Below are positions 52,356-61,790 of a stretch of 64,000 nucleotides of DNA, one piece after another. The stretch spans positions 1 through 64,000 of the forward strand of contig NZ_BDBS01000009.1 of NCBI RefSeq assembly GCF_001613105.1, written 5' to 3'. Position numbers and translations under genes: made by a program. Each line of letters begins with the position of its first letter. Within the stretch, counting starts at the first letter, position 1. Below the pieces are notes generated by a model. The model was not told the DNA's origin. It did no database searches and was given only the letters and a program-made list of their open reading frames with translations. The DNA is from Nocardia pseudobrasiliensis NBRC 108224 (lineage in GTDB: Bacteria; Actinomycetota; Actinomycetes; Mycobacteriales; Mycobacteriaceae).

Positions 52356-54649
52356 CGCAGGCAGGTGATCCAGTAGTCCCCGTCGGTGTCGCGGTGCACA
52401 CCGTGTGTCTCACTGGGGAATCCGGGGAAATGCCGATCGAAATCCTCCAGCGCGCGCAGGTAGCGCAGGGTCGCGGAATCCTTGTCCCCGGCGTTCTCCC
52501 CGGGCATCAGCACCGGGATGCCGGGCGGGGTGGTCACCACCTGGGTGGCCACCGTGCGATCGGCGAGTTCGGCGAGGCGGACCGGTTCGGTGCCGCCGCG
52601 CAGCAGTCGCTGATAGGTCTGCGCCGGTGTGAGTTCGGGGCGGGGCGGGTGGGTGAACGCCTCGTCGAGCAGCGGGATCAGCTCGCTCGCGCGCAACTGC
52701 CCGTGCATCTGATCGCACAGCTCGCGCAGGGTGAGGCCCGCGTATCGGTCGGGGTGGTCCTTGATCAAGCCGGGCAGGACGTCGACCAGGGCCGCGCCGG
52801 AATCATAGAGGGATTTGAAATCCAGCAGGCCGTCGATGAGCGTGCCCCACTTGCCCTTGGTGATGCCCATGGAGAACAGGATCAGACAGGTGTAGGTGTC
52901 GGTCTTCTCCACGACGATGCGGCGGGTCTCGAGGTAGGCGGTGAGGATTTTGGCGGGGATTCCGGTATCGGCCGGTGTGCCCTTGGCATCGGTGCCGGGG
53001 CAGGTGACGCTGACCTTGATCGGATCGAGTAGGCAGTAACCGGATTCCATGTCGGGGAAGCCGTGCCAGTCGGCCCCGGGTTCGAGAGTCCAGCACGCGG
53101 GTTCGGTGCGCAGCAGTTCCAGCGGGGCGTCGGCGAACGAATAGCGTTGTCCGGTGGCCGGATCGGTGACCTCGTCGGGTTGCCAGGTGCCGAAGAACCA
53201 GCCGGGACGATCACCCGCGGAGGCGATGCGGCGGCCGATGCGGGCCACGGCCTGACGGAATCGGATCGCCTCGGTGACGGCCTCGTCGGTGAGCCATCGG
53301 CCGCCCGGGCCGTCCATCATGCCCGCGGCCACATCGAGTCCGGCGATCAGCGGATACAGCGGGGAGGTGGTGGCGTGCATCATGAAGGTCTCGTTGAACT
53401 GCCGCTGATCCACCGGCGAGCGGGGCGAGTTCTTCACGTGCACCATCGCGCTCTGCGACATCGCGGCGAGGAGTTTGTGGGTGGACTGGGTGGTCAGCAC
53501 GGTCGGGCGGATGTCGTCGGGGACCGTACCGGGGTCGACCGACATGCCGTAGCGACGGGCGTAGAGGGGATGGAAGCGGGCGTAGGCGAACCAGGCCTCG
53601 TCCAGATGCAGGCGCGGCACGCTCCGGCCGAGCAGTGTGGCCAGGCTGATCGCGTCGTAGCACAGGCCGTCGTAGGTGGAGTTGGTGATCACGGCGTAGA
53701 CCGGTGACGGGTCGGCGGCGTCGGCGGCAAGTGGGTTGCGGCCCAGTACTTCCGCGATCGCGGAGCTGGTCAGCGCGGCCGGTGGGATCGGGCCCATCAG
53801 GCCGTAGCCGTTGCGAGTGGGAACCAGATACGCGGGACGGCCGCCGCTGAGGGTGAGGCCGTGGTAGATCGCCTTGTGGCAGTTGCGGTCGACCAGCACC
53901 AGTTCGTCGGTGGCGATACTGGCGTGCAGGGCGATGCGGTCGCCGGTCGAATCGCCGTGCAGCACGAAGAATGTCAGGTCCGCGCCGAAGATACGAGCGG
54001 CATTGCGTTCGGCGTCGCCGATGGGTCCGGTGTGCTCGAACAGTGAGCCGAGTTCGGCCACCGAGATGGACAGGTCGGTGCGGAACAGGCGTTCGCCGTA
54101 GTAGTCGAACAGCGCGCGGCCGACCGGGGATTTCAGGAACGCCACGCCGCCCGCGTGTGCCGGTGTGTGCCAGGAGTATTCGTGGGTGTCGTCGAAGCGG
54201 CGCAGTTCGCGGAAGAACGGGGGCAGCAGATCGTCCTGATAGCGGCGGGCCGCGACACCGATACGGCCCGCGATGAATCCCGGGGTGTCCTCGAGCAGCC
54301 AGACGTAGCCGCACACCGCCTCCGAGACCCACAGCGGCAGATCGTCCACCGAGGCCGCGGTGGTCACCAGGAATACCGGCAGGCGCGAGAAGCGGGCCAT
54401 GAGTGCCTGTAGCACCGCCTCGGCGGGGCGCTCGAGTACACCGTCGGCATCGTCGAGATCCCAACTCACCAGGGCCGCGGTCAGATCGGCTCGGCTCTGC
54501 ACCAGCGCGAGCGCGTCCTCGTCGGTCCCCGCGCGGACCACGCCGTGGCCCTCCTCGTCGAGATGTGCGCAGATCCGCTCCAGCTGATCGGCCAGCACCG
54601 AGCCGGGGATGATGTCGTTGACCGCCAGCAGAATCGTCGATCCGGTCAT
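52352..54649 (-). CDS. Orn/Lys/Arg-family PLP amino-acid decarboxylase
   Basis: 765 residues from ATG 54649 (AGGAGG 8 nt upstream). Response-regulator-like wing domain at 1-140 (ALVSWDLDDADGV), PLP core (HTPAHAGGVAFLKSPVGRAL, HLDEAWFAYARFHPLYA with the cofactor Asp, STHKLLAAMSQ with Lys392) and a C-terminal domain (GYCLLDPIKVSVTCPGTDA, VTTPPGIPVLMPGE). Size and layout match biodegradative arginine/lysine/ornithine decarboxylases. Substrate choice is not readable. It diverges from the adenylation-enzyme operon and may supply an amine to it. Confidence 0.9.
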   Translation of the reverse strand: MTGSTILLAVNDIIPGSVLADQLERICAHLDEEGHGVVRAGTDEDALALVQSRADLTAALVSWDLDDADGVLERPAEAVLQALMARFSRLPVFLVTTAASVDDLPLWVSEAVCGYVWLLEDTPGFIAGRIGVAARRYQDDLLPPFFRELRRFDDTHEYSWHTPAHAGGVAFLKSPVGRALFDYYGERLFRTDLSISVAELGSLFEHTGPIGDAERNAARIFGADLTFFVLHGDSTGDRIALHASIATDELVLVDRNCHKAIYHGLTLSGGRPAYLVPTRNGYGLMGPIPPAALTSSAIAEVLGRNPLAADAADPSPVYAVITNSTYDGLCYDAISLATLLGRSVPRLHLDEAWFAYARFHPLYARRYGMSVDPGTVPDDIRPTVLTTQSTHKLLAAMSQSAMVHVKNSPRSPVDQRQFNETFMMHATTSPLYPLIAGLDVAAGMMDGPGGRWLTDEAVTEAIRFRQAVARIGRRIASAGDRPGWFFGTWQPDEVTDPATGQRYSFADAPLELLRTEPACWTLEPGADWHGFPDMESGYCLLDPIKVSVTCPGTDAKGTPADTGIPAKILTAYLETRRIVVEKTDTYTCLILFSMGITKGKWGTLIDGLLDFKSLYDSGAALVDVLPGLIKDHPDRYAGLTLRELCDQMHGQLRASELIPLLDEAFTHPPRPELTPAQTYQRLLRGGTEPVRLAELADRTVATQVVTTPPGIPVLMPGENAGDKDSATLRYLRALEDFDRHFPGFPSETHGVHRDTDGDYWITCLR

Positions 54650-55009
54650 GTTGAGCCACCTCCTGACCTGTATTCGAAGGTGGGCGGCGTGTCGGATTGC
54701 ACGACTCGGCAAATTTGTCGCCGTTGTGTTCGGGTGTCCGGCCGGGTTGATCTTCACCTCCGCCACCGACGCCTCGTACCCGGACACCGACGCCCTACCA
54801 CGAGGTCACCACCACCATTGGGCCGCTGGCTTTTTGGGGACATTACGAACCGATTAACTTCTGGCCGAATATTTTACCTGGTAGTAGATTATCTTTGCAC
54901 CCCCCGACCGGGTGGAATTGATGTGCAGAATATCCCAGCCCCCCAAATCTGGGGGTACAGCCCATGTTTGTGATCCGGTAATGTTTCAACTCGGCAACGC
55001 GAGGGTTCT
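54650..55009. other. AT-richer divergent promoter region of the adenylation/decarboxylase locus
   Basis: 360 bp without a gene. The part from about 54835 to 55000 is clearly A+T-richer than the window. TAATGT (54979-54984) could be the -10 of the plus-strand operon, about 26 nt before GTG 55010. A GC-rich hairpin lies just before it. Confidence 0.5.
54940..54955. promoter_or_regulatory. Short palindrome ccccca-aatc-tggggg
   Basis: Perfect 6-bp arms with a 4-nt loop in the divergent promoter region, 24 bp before a possible -10 box. It is a candidate operator for pathway control. Confidence 0.4.
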
Positions 55010-56599
55010 GTGCGCATTCATGCCGGTTCAGTTGTGACTACAGGGGGAATGAAATTGGGCCGATTGGACGAGTTGATAACCGACCGGGCTCGAGAGTGTC
55101 CGGACCGTATCGCGGTTGTCGATTCCACGCGTTCACTCACCTATTCCGAGCTGGACCGCGAGATCGATGAATGCGCAGTGGCATTCGCCCGGGTGGGTAT
55201 CGGTCCCGGAACGCGGGTCGGGCTGATATCTACCAAAAATATAGCGACCGTAACCGCGATCTACGCACTGCTGCGGCGGCGCGCGGTGGTCGCCCCCATC
55301 GATCCGGCCGAACCGCCCGAGCGAATCCAGCGAATGGCTCGCAGTGGATTGCTCGCCACGCTGATATTCGACGCGCGAGCGAAGAAGACCGTGGTCGCCG
55401 CCGCCGAACGCCTGACCCCCGACCGCATTCCCGAACAACCCCAACAGGTTTGGCCGAGCCTGTTCGCCGCACCCACCGTGCCGGAATTCGACGGTCCGAT
55501 TCCGGGCGGCGAACAGCTGCGCGATGTGGGCTACATACTGTTCACCTCCGGCAGCACCGGCTGGCCCAAAGGGGTTGCCCTCACACACGAGAACGTCCTG
55601 CACTTCGCCCGGTGGGCGGCCCATCGGCTCGGCGTGCGGGCCGACGACGTCGTCGGTTCCCAGGCCTCGCTGGGGTTCGACCTGACCACCTTCGACCTGT
55701 TTTCCACGGCCCTGGCCGGTGCGACGGTCTCGCTGCTGCCCGACTTCCTGCGCAGCTTCCCGCGCGATGTGCTCGATTGGCTGCGCCGCGACCGCGTTTC
55801 GATCCTCTACGCCGCGCCCAGCCTGTACGTGCGGTTGCTCGAGCGGGCCGGACTCGACGGCGAACAGGCCGACCGGCTGCGCGTGCTGGCCTACGCGGGC
55901 GAGCCGTTCCCGGCCCGCGCCCTCTACCGGCTGCGGACCGCCTTCGCATCCGCGCAGATCTGGAATCTGTTCGGCCCCACCGAAACCAACGTCTGCGCGG
56001 CCTACCGGATACCCGCCGGATGGACCGCCGAGGATCCCGTTCCCATCGGTAAGCCGATCGACGGCACCTGGATCGAGGTGATCGACGACGCGGGCCACCC
56101 GAGTTCGACCGGACAGCTCGCCGTGAGCGGCCCGTCGGTCTTTCCCGGCTATCTGGCCGACGGCCGATTCCGGGATCCGACGGTATTCATCGAATGCCGC
56201 GACGGGATCACTCGCCGCTGCTACCCGACCGGAGACCACGGCGGGTTCGACGCCGACGGCAATCTCTACTTCACCGGGCGGCGCGATCATCAGATCAAAC
56301 GTCGCGGCGTTCGCATCGATCTCGCGGATATCGAAGCGGCGGTTGCCGATTTCCCGGCGGTCGACGCCTGCGCGGCGGTATTCCTCGACACCGCCGACGG
56401 CGGTCACATCACATTGTTCGTCGGCGGCCGCGGCCTCGAGCCCCCGGCGGTCGATTCGGTGATCGCCGCGGTGCTTCCGCCGCGTTCGGCGCCCGACGAT
56501 GTCGTGATACTCGACGAACTTCCTCGCAATATCAGAGGAAAGATCGACCGGCAGCAATTGACCGCGTCGATCCGCATGAATTCAGGAGATGGACTGTGA
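55010..56599 (+). CDS. Stand-alone amino-acid adenylation enzyme
   Basis: 529 residues from GTG 55010 (GAGGG 5 nt upstream); ATG 55049 (516 residues) is also possible, but its G-run is too close. ANL adenylation motifs: A3 ILFTSGSTGWPKGVALTHEN, A4 LGFDLTTFDLF, A5 IWNLFGPTETNVCA, A8 FTGRRDHQIKRRGVRIDL and A10 PRNIRGKIDRQQL with Lys. Asp224 of GFDLTTF is the pocket Asp that holds the alpha-amino group in amino-acid-activating domains, so the substrate is probably an alpha-amino acid. No carrier domain is fused; the next gene supplies it (GTGA overlap). Confidence 0.88.
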   Translation: MRIHAGSVVTTGGMKLGRLDELITDRARECPDRIAVVDSTRSLTYSELDREIDECAVAFARVGIGPGTRVGLISTKNIATVTAIYALLRRRAVVAPIDPAEPPERIQRMARSGLLATLIFDARAKKTVVAAAERLTPDRIPEQPQQVWPSLFAAPTVPEFDGPIPGGEQLRDVGYILFTSGSTGWPKGVALTHENVLHFARWAAHRLGVRADDVVGSQASLGFDLTTFDLFSTALAGATVSLLPDFLRSFPRDVLDWLRRDRVSILYAAPSLYVRLLERAGLDGEQADRLRVLAYAGEPFPARALYRLRTAFASAQIWNLFGPTETNVCAAYRIPAGWTAEDPVPIGKPIDGTWIEVIDDAGHPSSTGQLAVSGPSVFPGYLADGRFRDPTVFIECRDGITRRCYPTGDHGGFDADGNLYFTGRRDHQIKRRGVRIDLADIEAAVADFPAVDACAAVFLDTADGGHITLFVGGRGLEPPAVDSVIAAVLPPRSAPDDVVILDELPRNIRGKIDRQQLTASIRMNSGDGL

Positions 56600-56844
56600 C
56601 AACGATTACCGATATCTGCGATATCGTCCAGCGCAACGTTCGCGCCAGCGCGGGCGCTGAGGACACCGTCGTCGAGCCCGACACCGAACTGCTGCTGACC
56701 GGTCTATTGGATTCGCTGACGATCATGAAGATCGTCACGGAAATCGAGAAGGCCGCGGGCATTTCATTTCCCGACGACGCGATCGTGGCGGCCAACTTCC
56801 GCTCGCCGAATCAGCTGCACTCCCTGGTCGCACGGATCGGCTGA
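56596..56844 (+). CDS. Free-standing carrier protein (PCP/ACP)
   Basis: 82 residues from GTG 56596, overlapping the stop of the adenylation gene. The phosphopantetheine site is LLLTGLLDSLTIMKIVTEIE, with Ser of LDSL. The four-helix carrier fold is complete (ITDICDIVQRNVRASAG, ISFPDDAIVAANFRSPNQL). It should carry the residue loaded by the upstream enzyme as a thioester. Confidence 0.93.
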   Translation: MTTITDICDIVQRNVRASAGAEDTVVEPDTELLLTGLLDSLTIMKIVTEIEKAAGISFPDDAIVAANFRSPNQLHSLVARIG

Positions 56845-56850
56845 GACATC

Positions 56851-57963
56851 GTGGAAATCGAAGATGTCATCGCCGAAACGGAAACCCAGGCACGGGAACT
56901 GCTTTCGAAGCTGACCACGGACGCGAACTACGCCGACTATTGGAACGGCCTCGCGCCACTGGGACTTCTGGGTGCGAGCGGTGAGCCCGGTGGCGGCGCG
57001 GTCACCAGGGCGGTCGCAAGGATCGAGGGACTGGGTCGCGCGGAAGCCCCCGCGGGTATCGTCTACGCGCTCACCTCACAGCTGTTCGGTCTGCAGTTTC
57101 CGCTGCGGCGCGCGCTGTCTGTCGCGCCGGATTGGCTCGAAGACGCCGAGACCGGCAAGGTTTCGCTCTGTCACGCGCTGACCGAGGAGGGCGGCGGCAG
57201 CGATCCGCTGTCCATGCGGACCTCCGCCGCGCGCCAGCCCGACGGGACGTATCTGCTCACCGGACGCAAAGCCTTCGTCACCGCGGCGCCGGTCGCCGCC
57301 TATGCGCTGGTGTTCGCCCGGACCAGCGAGGGCCGCCAGCCGTTCGCGCTCACCCCGTTCGTCGTCGATCTGCACACCGCCGGGGTGACCCGCAGCGATC
57401 CGTTCCCCAAGACCGCGCTGACCGCGGTTCCCATGGGCGCGATCGACTTCGACGACGCGGCGGCGCTCGCGATGGTCGGGGCCGAGGGTTCGGGTCTGGC
57501 GCTGCTCGCGGCGACCACGGCCTGGGAGCGGGCGCTGCTGCTGTCCTATGCGCTGGGACCGATGCATGTGACGCTACAGCGCTGTGTCCGCTGGGCCGGT
57601 GAGCGCAAGCAGTTCGGGCGGGCCATGGGCTCCAGCCATCTGGTCGCCGCGCGGATCGCGGATATGGCCGCATGCCTGTTCCGGTCGCGGCGGCTCGTGT
57701 ACGACCTTGCGGCCCAATTCGATCGGGCCACCAGCTGGCGACGCCTGGCCACGACGGCGGCGATGGCGAAGATCTCACTGTCGGAGGATTTCGCCAAATT
57801 CACCACCCTGGCCGCGGGTCTGGGCGGCGCGCGCAGCTTCGTGGAGGGCACCGGCCTGACGGTCGATCTCATCAGCCCCGCCGCGGCGGCCACCTACGCC
57901 GGACCCAACGACCTGCTCCGGATCGCGATCGCCCGCGATCTCGGGCTGCCCGTCGAAAACTGA
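56851..57963 (+). CDS. Acyl-CoA-dehydrogenase-like flavoenzyme (first)
   Basis: 370 residues, 6 bp after the carrier gene (GTG start). Acyl-CoA dehydrogenase fold with LCHALTEEGGGSDPLSMRTS (FAD/substrate loop), TYLLTGRKAFVTAA, AGERKQFGRAMGSSHLVAAR and YAGPNDLLRIAIARDLGL. The pocket Glu of EGTxE-type enzymes is not evident: the late segment reads ATYAGPND. Such enzymes next to an A-T pair oxidise carrier-bound aminoacyl groups, as in prolyl-to-pyrrolyl conversion. Confidence 0.88.
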   Translation: MEIEDVIAETETQARELLSKLTTDANYADYWNGLAPLGLLGASGEPGGGAVTRAVARIEGLGRAEAPAGIVYALTSQLFGLQFPLRRALSVAPDWLEDAETGKVSLCHALTEEGGGSDPLSMRTSAARQPDGTYLLTGRKAFVTAAPVAAYALVFARTSEGRQPFALTPFVVDLHTAGVTRSDPFPKTALTAVPMGAIDFDDAAALAMVGAEGSGLALLAATTAWERALLLSYALGPMHVTLQRCVRWAGERKQFGRAMGSSHLVAARIADMAACLFRSRRLVYDLAAQFDRATSWRRLATTAAMAKISLSEDFAKFTTLAAGLGGARSFVEGTGLTVDLISPAAAATYAGPNDLLRIAIARDLGLPVEN

Positions 57964-57979
57964 ATCCTCGGAGGGGACT

Positions 57980-59161
57980 ATGACAGTGGCGATGACGTCC
58001 GATCTCGAAGCGATCGCCACCGCGGTCGCGGACGGGTTGGCCAAGAACGCGGCGGATGTCGATGCGGGCAGGACCGACGCGCAGGACAGCTACCGGATCG
58101 TGAAGGAGTCCGGGCTGCTGGCCGCGCTCGTCCCCGAGCGGTTCGGCGGGTACGGGCTCTCGTTCAGCGGTTACACCCGGATTCTGGAGATTCTCGGGCG
58201 CTGCGACGGCAGTTCGGCGCTGGGCTTCAATATGCACAATGTCGCCATCGGCGCGATGTGCGATCTCGGGGACAGCGCATTGCCGAAGGCCGCGGAGGAT
58301 TTCCGGGCCTGGGCCTTCGACGAGATCATCGGTCAGCGCCGAATGTTCGCCTCGGCGACATCGGAGATGGCGGGCGGGTCGAAGCTCAGCAAGATCACCA
58401 CGACCTACGAGAAGACCGCCGACGGCGGCTATCGGCTCGAGGGGACCAAGGCGTTCGTCTCGCTGTCGCGGGTGGCGGACTATTACGTCGTGGCGGCCCG
58501 GGCGGCCGATTCGACCGACCGCTCCGAGGTTTCGCACTTCGTCGTGCACAGCGCCGACGCCGGGGTTCGGTTCGGCGGCAGCTGGGACGGCGTGGCGCTG
58601 AACGGAACGCACACCGGCACAATGATTTTGGACGACGTGCGGATTCCGCGGAGTCGGCTGTTCATGGGCATCGAGGGGATGTCGCTGTTCAAGGTCATCC
58701 GGGAGCCGCACTGGATGGTGGCCGGCTATATGGGCGCGTACCTCGGAATCGCCAGGGGGATGGTCGATTTCGCGGTGGATTACATCGGCCGCGACGAGAA
58801 TCGGCGGTCCTCGGCGGCCGTGCGCGCCGAATTGGCGCGCATGAGTATCGAACTCGAGCAGACCCGCGCACTGGTCTTCCACGCGACCGCGCTGCTGGAT
58901 TCCCAGCGCGGCACCACCGAGGCCAATCGCGCGGTGTATTCCGCGAAGTACTCGATCGGCTACACCGCGCCTCGAATCGCGCTCGACGTGGTCAAGCTGT
59001 GCGGATCGGCCGCGGTGCGCAAGGCGAATCCGTTGGAGCGCATGCTGCGTGAGTCTGTCTTCTGCTCGGTGATGCCCGCCAAGCCGGACGAATGCCTCGA
59101 GTACGTGGGCAAATCGCTGCTGGGGTTCAATATGCTCGACGCTCGCGAGATGACGTGGTGA
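57980..59161 (+). CDS. Acyl-CoA-dehydrogenase-like flavoenzyme (second)
   Basis: 393 residues, ATG 57980 with GGAGGGG 5 nt upstream. VKESGLLAALVPERFGGYGL, then ASATSEMAGGSKLSKITTTY, YRLEGTKAFVSLSRVADYYV and DDVRIPRSRLFMG are of the ACAD/DszC-like branch. The sequence differs strongly from the first ACAD, so it is not a recent duplicate. It may act as a second desaturase or as an acyl-ACP hydroxylating flavoenzyme. Confidence 0.87.
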   Translation: MTVAMTSDLEAIATAVADGLAKNAADVDAGRTDAQDSYRIVKESGLLAALVPERFGGYGLSFSGYTRILEILGRCDGSSALGFNMHNVAIGAMCDLGDSALPKAAEDFRAWAFDEIIGQRRMFASATSEMAGGSKLSKITTTYEKTADGGYRLEGTKAFVSLSRVADYYVVAARAADSTDRSEVSHFVVHSADAGVRFGGSWDGVALNGTHTGTMILDDVRIPRSRLFMGIEGMSLFKVIREPHWMVAGYMGAYLGIARGMVDFAVDYIGRDENRRSSAAVRAELARMSIELEQTRALVFHATALLDSQRGTTEANRAVYSAKYSIGYTAPRIALDVVKLCGSAAVRKANPLERMLRESVFCSVMPAKPDECLEYVGKSLLGFNMLDAREMTW

Positions 59162-59164
59162 CCC

Positions 59165-59947
59165 ATGCCGATGATCGAATTGTCGCCCGGGCCGATCGAA
59201 TACCTGGTCCACGCCGGTGATCCCGGCCTGAACCCGCTGGTGTTCCTGCACGAGGGGCTCGGTTCGGCCGGTATGTGGGGCAAGCTGCCTCGACTGCTCG
59301 CGGCGCGGACCGGCCGCTCGACCGTGGTGTACTCGCGCAGCGGCTACGGCGGTTCCGGTCCCGCCCGATTGCCGCGTGAGCCCGGCTATATGCACACCGA
59401 GGCGCGGGTGCTGCGAGAGCTGTTGGGTGAGTTGGAGATCGACCATCCGATCCTGGTCGGTCACAGCGACGGCGCGTCGATCGCGATACTCTACGCCGGG
59501 TCGGCGGAGGTTTCGGCCGACGCGCTCGTCCTCATCGCACCGCACGTGATCGTCGAAGAGGTGACCTTGGCCGGTATCCGGACCGCGGTGGATCGGTTCA
59601 CCGACGGCTCGCTGGCGCGCAAACTGGCCCAGTTCCACAATGATCCGGAGCGGGTGTTTCGCGGCTGGACCGATATCTGGCTCTCGCCGGGGTTCCGCGA
59701 CTGGGATATTCGTCCGGCGCTGCCGGGCGTCGCCTGTCCGGTCCTGGTGATCCAGGGCGATGCGGATCAGTACGGGACCGCGGCGCAGTTGGACGCCATC
59801 GAGCACGGGGCCGCCGGAATCGTTCGGCGTCTGGAACTTCCGGAGACCGGGCATGCGCCACATCTCGAGCAGCCGGTGGTCATCGCCGAGGCGATCACCG
59901 ACTTTCTCGGCCTCCTCGACCGTGATCGGACCGACCTACGAGGTTAG
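59165..59947 (+). CDS. Alpha/beta hydrolase, probable off-loading thioesterase
   Basis: 260 residues, 3 bp after the second ACAD. FLHEGLGSAGMWGKLPRLLA (oxyanion region), VVYSRSGYGGSGPARLP, LVGHSDGASIAILYAG with the nucleophile Ser, VLVIQGDADQYGTAAQLDA (Asp) and ETGHAPHLEQP (His). In the operon context it could release the product from the carrier protein. A simple esterase is equally possible. Confidence 0.85.
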   Translation: MPMIELSPGPIEYLVHAGDPGLNPLVFLHEGLGSAGMWGKLPRLLAARTGRSTVVYSRSGYGGSGPARLPREPGYMHTEARVLRELLGELEIDHPILVGHSDGASIAILYAGSAEVSADALVLIAPHVIVEEVTLAGIRTAVDRFTDGSLARKLAQFHNDPERVFRGWTDIWLSPGFRDWDIRPALPGVACPVLVIQGDADQYGTAAQLDAIEHGAAGIVRRLELPETGHAPHLEQPVVIAEAITDFLGLLDRDRTDLRG

Positions 59948-59952
59948 GGAGC

Positions 59953-61170
59953 ATGTCTACCACTCCAGCGCCCGCGCTCACCGCGATTCGGCCCCGGGCC
60001 GGATTCGCCTCCGCCCTGGCCATTCTGCTGCTGGTCGTCGTCATGATGGGCGGCACCGTATCGACTCCGCTGTTCCCCATCTACGCGAAAGCCGATGGGC
60101 TGACGCCGATCACGATCACCACCGTCTTCGCTGTCTACGCGGTCGGAATCCTGGTGACGCTGTTGGGGTTCGGGCGCATCTCGGATTCGGTGGGGCGCTT
60201 GCCGATCATCGTGCTGGGTGTGGCGCTGGCCGCGGTCGGCATGGTGATTCCGATCCTGTCCTCGCAGTTGCCCGCATTGCTGATCGCGCGGCTGTTGACC
60301 GGGGTGTCGGTCGGGTTCACGACCGGGGCCACGACCGCCTATCTCGGTGAGCTGCACGGCAATCGGGCCCGCGCGGCACTGGTGGCGGGCATCGCGAATA
60401 TGGCCGGGCTCGGGTTGGGCGCGCTGCTGGGCGGTGTCACCGCACAGCTCAGCGACGCGCCGCTGCGGCTGCCCTATGCGCTGATGATCGTGCTCATGCT
60501 GCCGGTGGCGGTCATCGGGCTGCTGCCCGAAACCGTGCCCGACCGGTCGGCCTGGTCGTTCCGTCCCCAGCGGCCGAGCATCCCGGAAAGCGCGATGGGC
60601 GTATTCGTCCCGGCGGCCGCCGGGGTGTTCACGGCGTTCTCGGTACTCGGTCTGACCGCGGGCCTGGCGGGAAGTTTCCTTGCCGGATCCCTGCATTCGA
60701 CCAACCACATCCTCGCCGGCGGCGCGATCCTGCTGTCCTTCGGGGCCGCCGCGCTCGCCCAGCCGATCACCGTCCGCACCGATATCCGCACCGGCCTCAT
60801 CGCCGGATCGATCCTCCTGCCCATCGGCGCGGTCCTTTTCGCGACGGCCCTCAACACCGCCTCCCTGCCGATCTTCCTGATCGGCACCACCATCGGCGGC
60901 GCGGGCGCGGGCACCGCCTTCCGCGCGGGTCTGTCCGCGGTCACGGTGGCCGCTCCGCCCACCCGAGTAGGCGAGGTAGCCTCCGCCTATTTCGCCGCCG
61001 CCTACCTCGGCCTCACCATGCCGGTGGTCGGCGTGGGCGCGCTGGCCATCTGGGTCCCCCTGTCCACCGCCGCAATCGTTTTCGCGATCGTCGTTCTCGT
61101 CCTGGCGACAGCGGTCGTCATCGGCGCGAACAGACGACACAGCGAGCCGAACTGTGAGAATCAGCCCTGA
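59953..61170 (+). CDS. MFS exporter
   Basis: 405 residues with 12 predicted membrane helices. The MFS loop motif is in FGRISDSVGRLPIIVLG, and the second repeat begins near SIPESAMGVFVPAAAG. The 5' end is 5 bp after the hydrolase, so it closes the operon. It probably exports the pathway product. Its 3' end overlaps the LysE-type gene by 10 bp (convergent). Confidence 0.88.
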   Translation: MSTTPAPALTAIRPRAGFASALAILLLVVVMMGGTVSTPLFPIYAKADGLTPITITTVFAVYAVGILVTLLGFGRISDSVGRLPIIVLGVALAAVGMVIPILSSQLPALLIARLLTGVSVGFTTGATTAYLGELHGNRARAALVAGIANMAGLGLGALLGGVTAQLSDAPLRLPYALMIVLMLPVAVIGLLPETVPDRSAWSFRPQRPSIPESAMGVFVPAAAGVFTAFSVLGLTAGLAGSFLAGSLHSTNHILAGGAILLSFGAAALAQPITVRTDIRTGLIAGSILLPIGAVLFATALNTASLPIFLIGTTIGGAGAGTAFRAGLSAVTVAAPPTRVGEVASAYFAAAYLGLTMPVVGVGALAIWVPLSTAAIVFAIVVLVLATAVVIGANRRHSEPNCENQP

Positions 61171-61784
61171 AACCCCAGCGCCGCCCCGAACCCGATCAGC
61201 GCCGTACCGGTCGCCGCGTCCAGTGAGCGGCGAACCTTGCGGCGCTGCAGGGCCGGGCGGATCCGACGGACGAGGAAGACCAGCGCCACGAGCCAGAGCC
61301 CACCCAGCGCGGATACGGTGTAGGCGAGCAACAGCGCATCCCACATAGTGGTGACGCCCGGATGCAGGAATTGGGGCAGCACGGAAAGGTAGAGCGCCAA
61401 GACCTTGGGATTGGTGATGTTGGACAGGAACCCCTCCCGCCAACGCCGCCACGAACCCACCCGCGCACCGGTCTCGTCCAACCCCGCGTACTCCCCACGT
61501 CGCGCGGACAGCAGCGCCTGAATACCGAGGTAGGCCAGATAGAGCGCGCCGACCCAGCGCAGCGTGATGAACACCGGCTGCGACCGCACGATCAGCGCCC
61601 CGAGCCCGAGCGCCACGGCCGTGCCCTGTACGACATTGCCCACGGTGATGCCGAATGTCGACATCAGTCCGCCCCGCTGTCCACCCGCGAGGGCGTTCTT
61701 CAGAACCACGACGGTATCGGGACCGGGAGCGATCACCACCAGCACGACGAAAACCAGATACGCGAGATAGGAACTCCAGGTCAC
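61161..61784 (-). CDS. LysE-family amino-acid exporter
   Basis: 207 residues with six membrane helices. LAYLVFVVLVVIAPGPDTVV (PGP motif), ALAGGQRGGLMSTFGITVGN, LYLAYLGIQALLSARRGEY and FLSNITNPKVLALYLSVLPQ are the family landmarks. It exports basic or other amino acids. GTG 61784 follows TAATAT by 6 nt. It lies against the end of the adenylation operon and could be functionally tied to it, but it has its own promoter. Confidence 0.9.
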   Translation of the reverse strand: MTWSSYLAYLVFVVLVVIAPGPDTVVVLKNALAGGQRGGLMSTFGITVGNVVQGTAVALGLGALIVRSQPVFITLRWVGALYLAYLGIQALLSARRGEYAGLDETGARVGSWRRWREGFLSNITNPKVLALYLSVLPQFLHPGVTTMWDALLLAYTVSALGGLWLVALVFLVRRIRPALQRRKVRRSLDAATGTALIGFGAALGFQG

Positions 61785-61790
61785 CGGACC

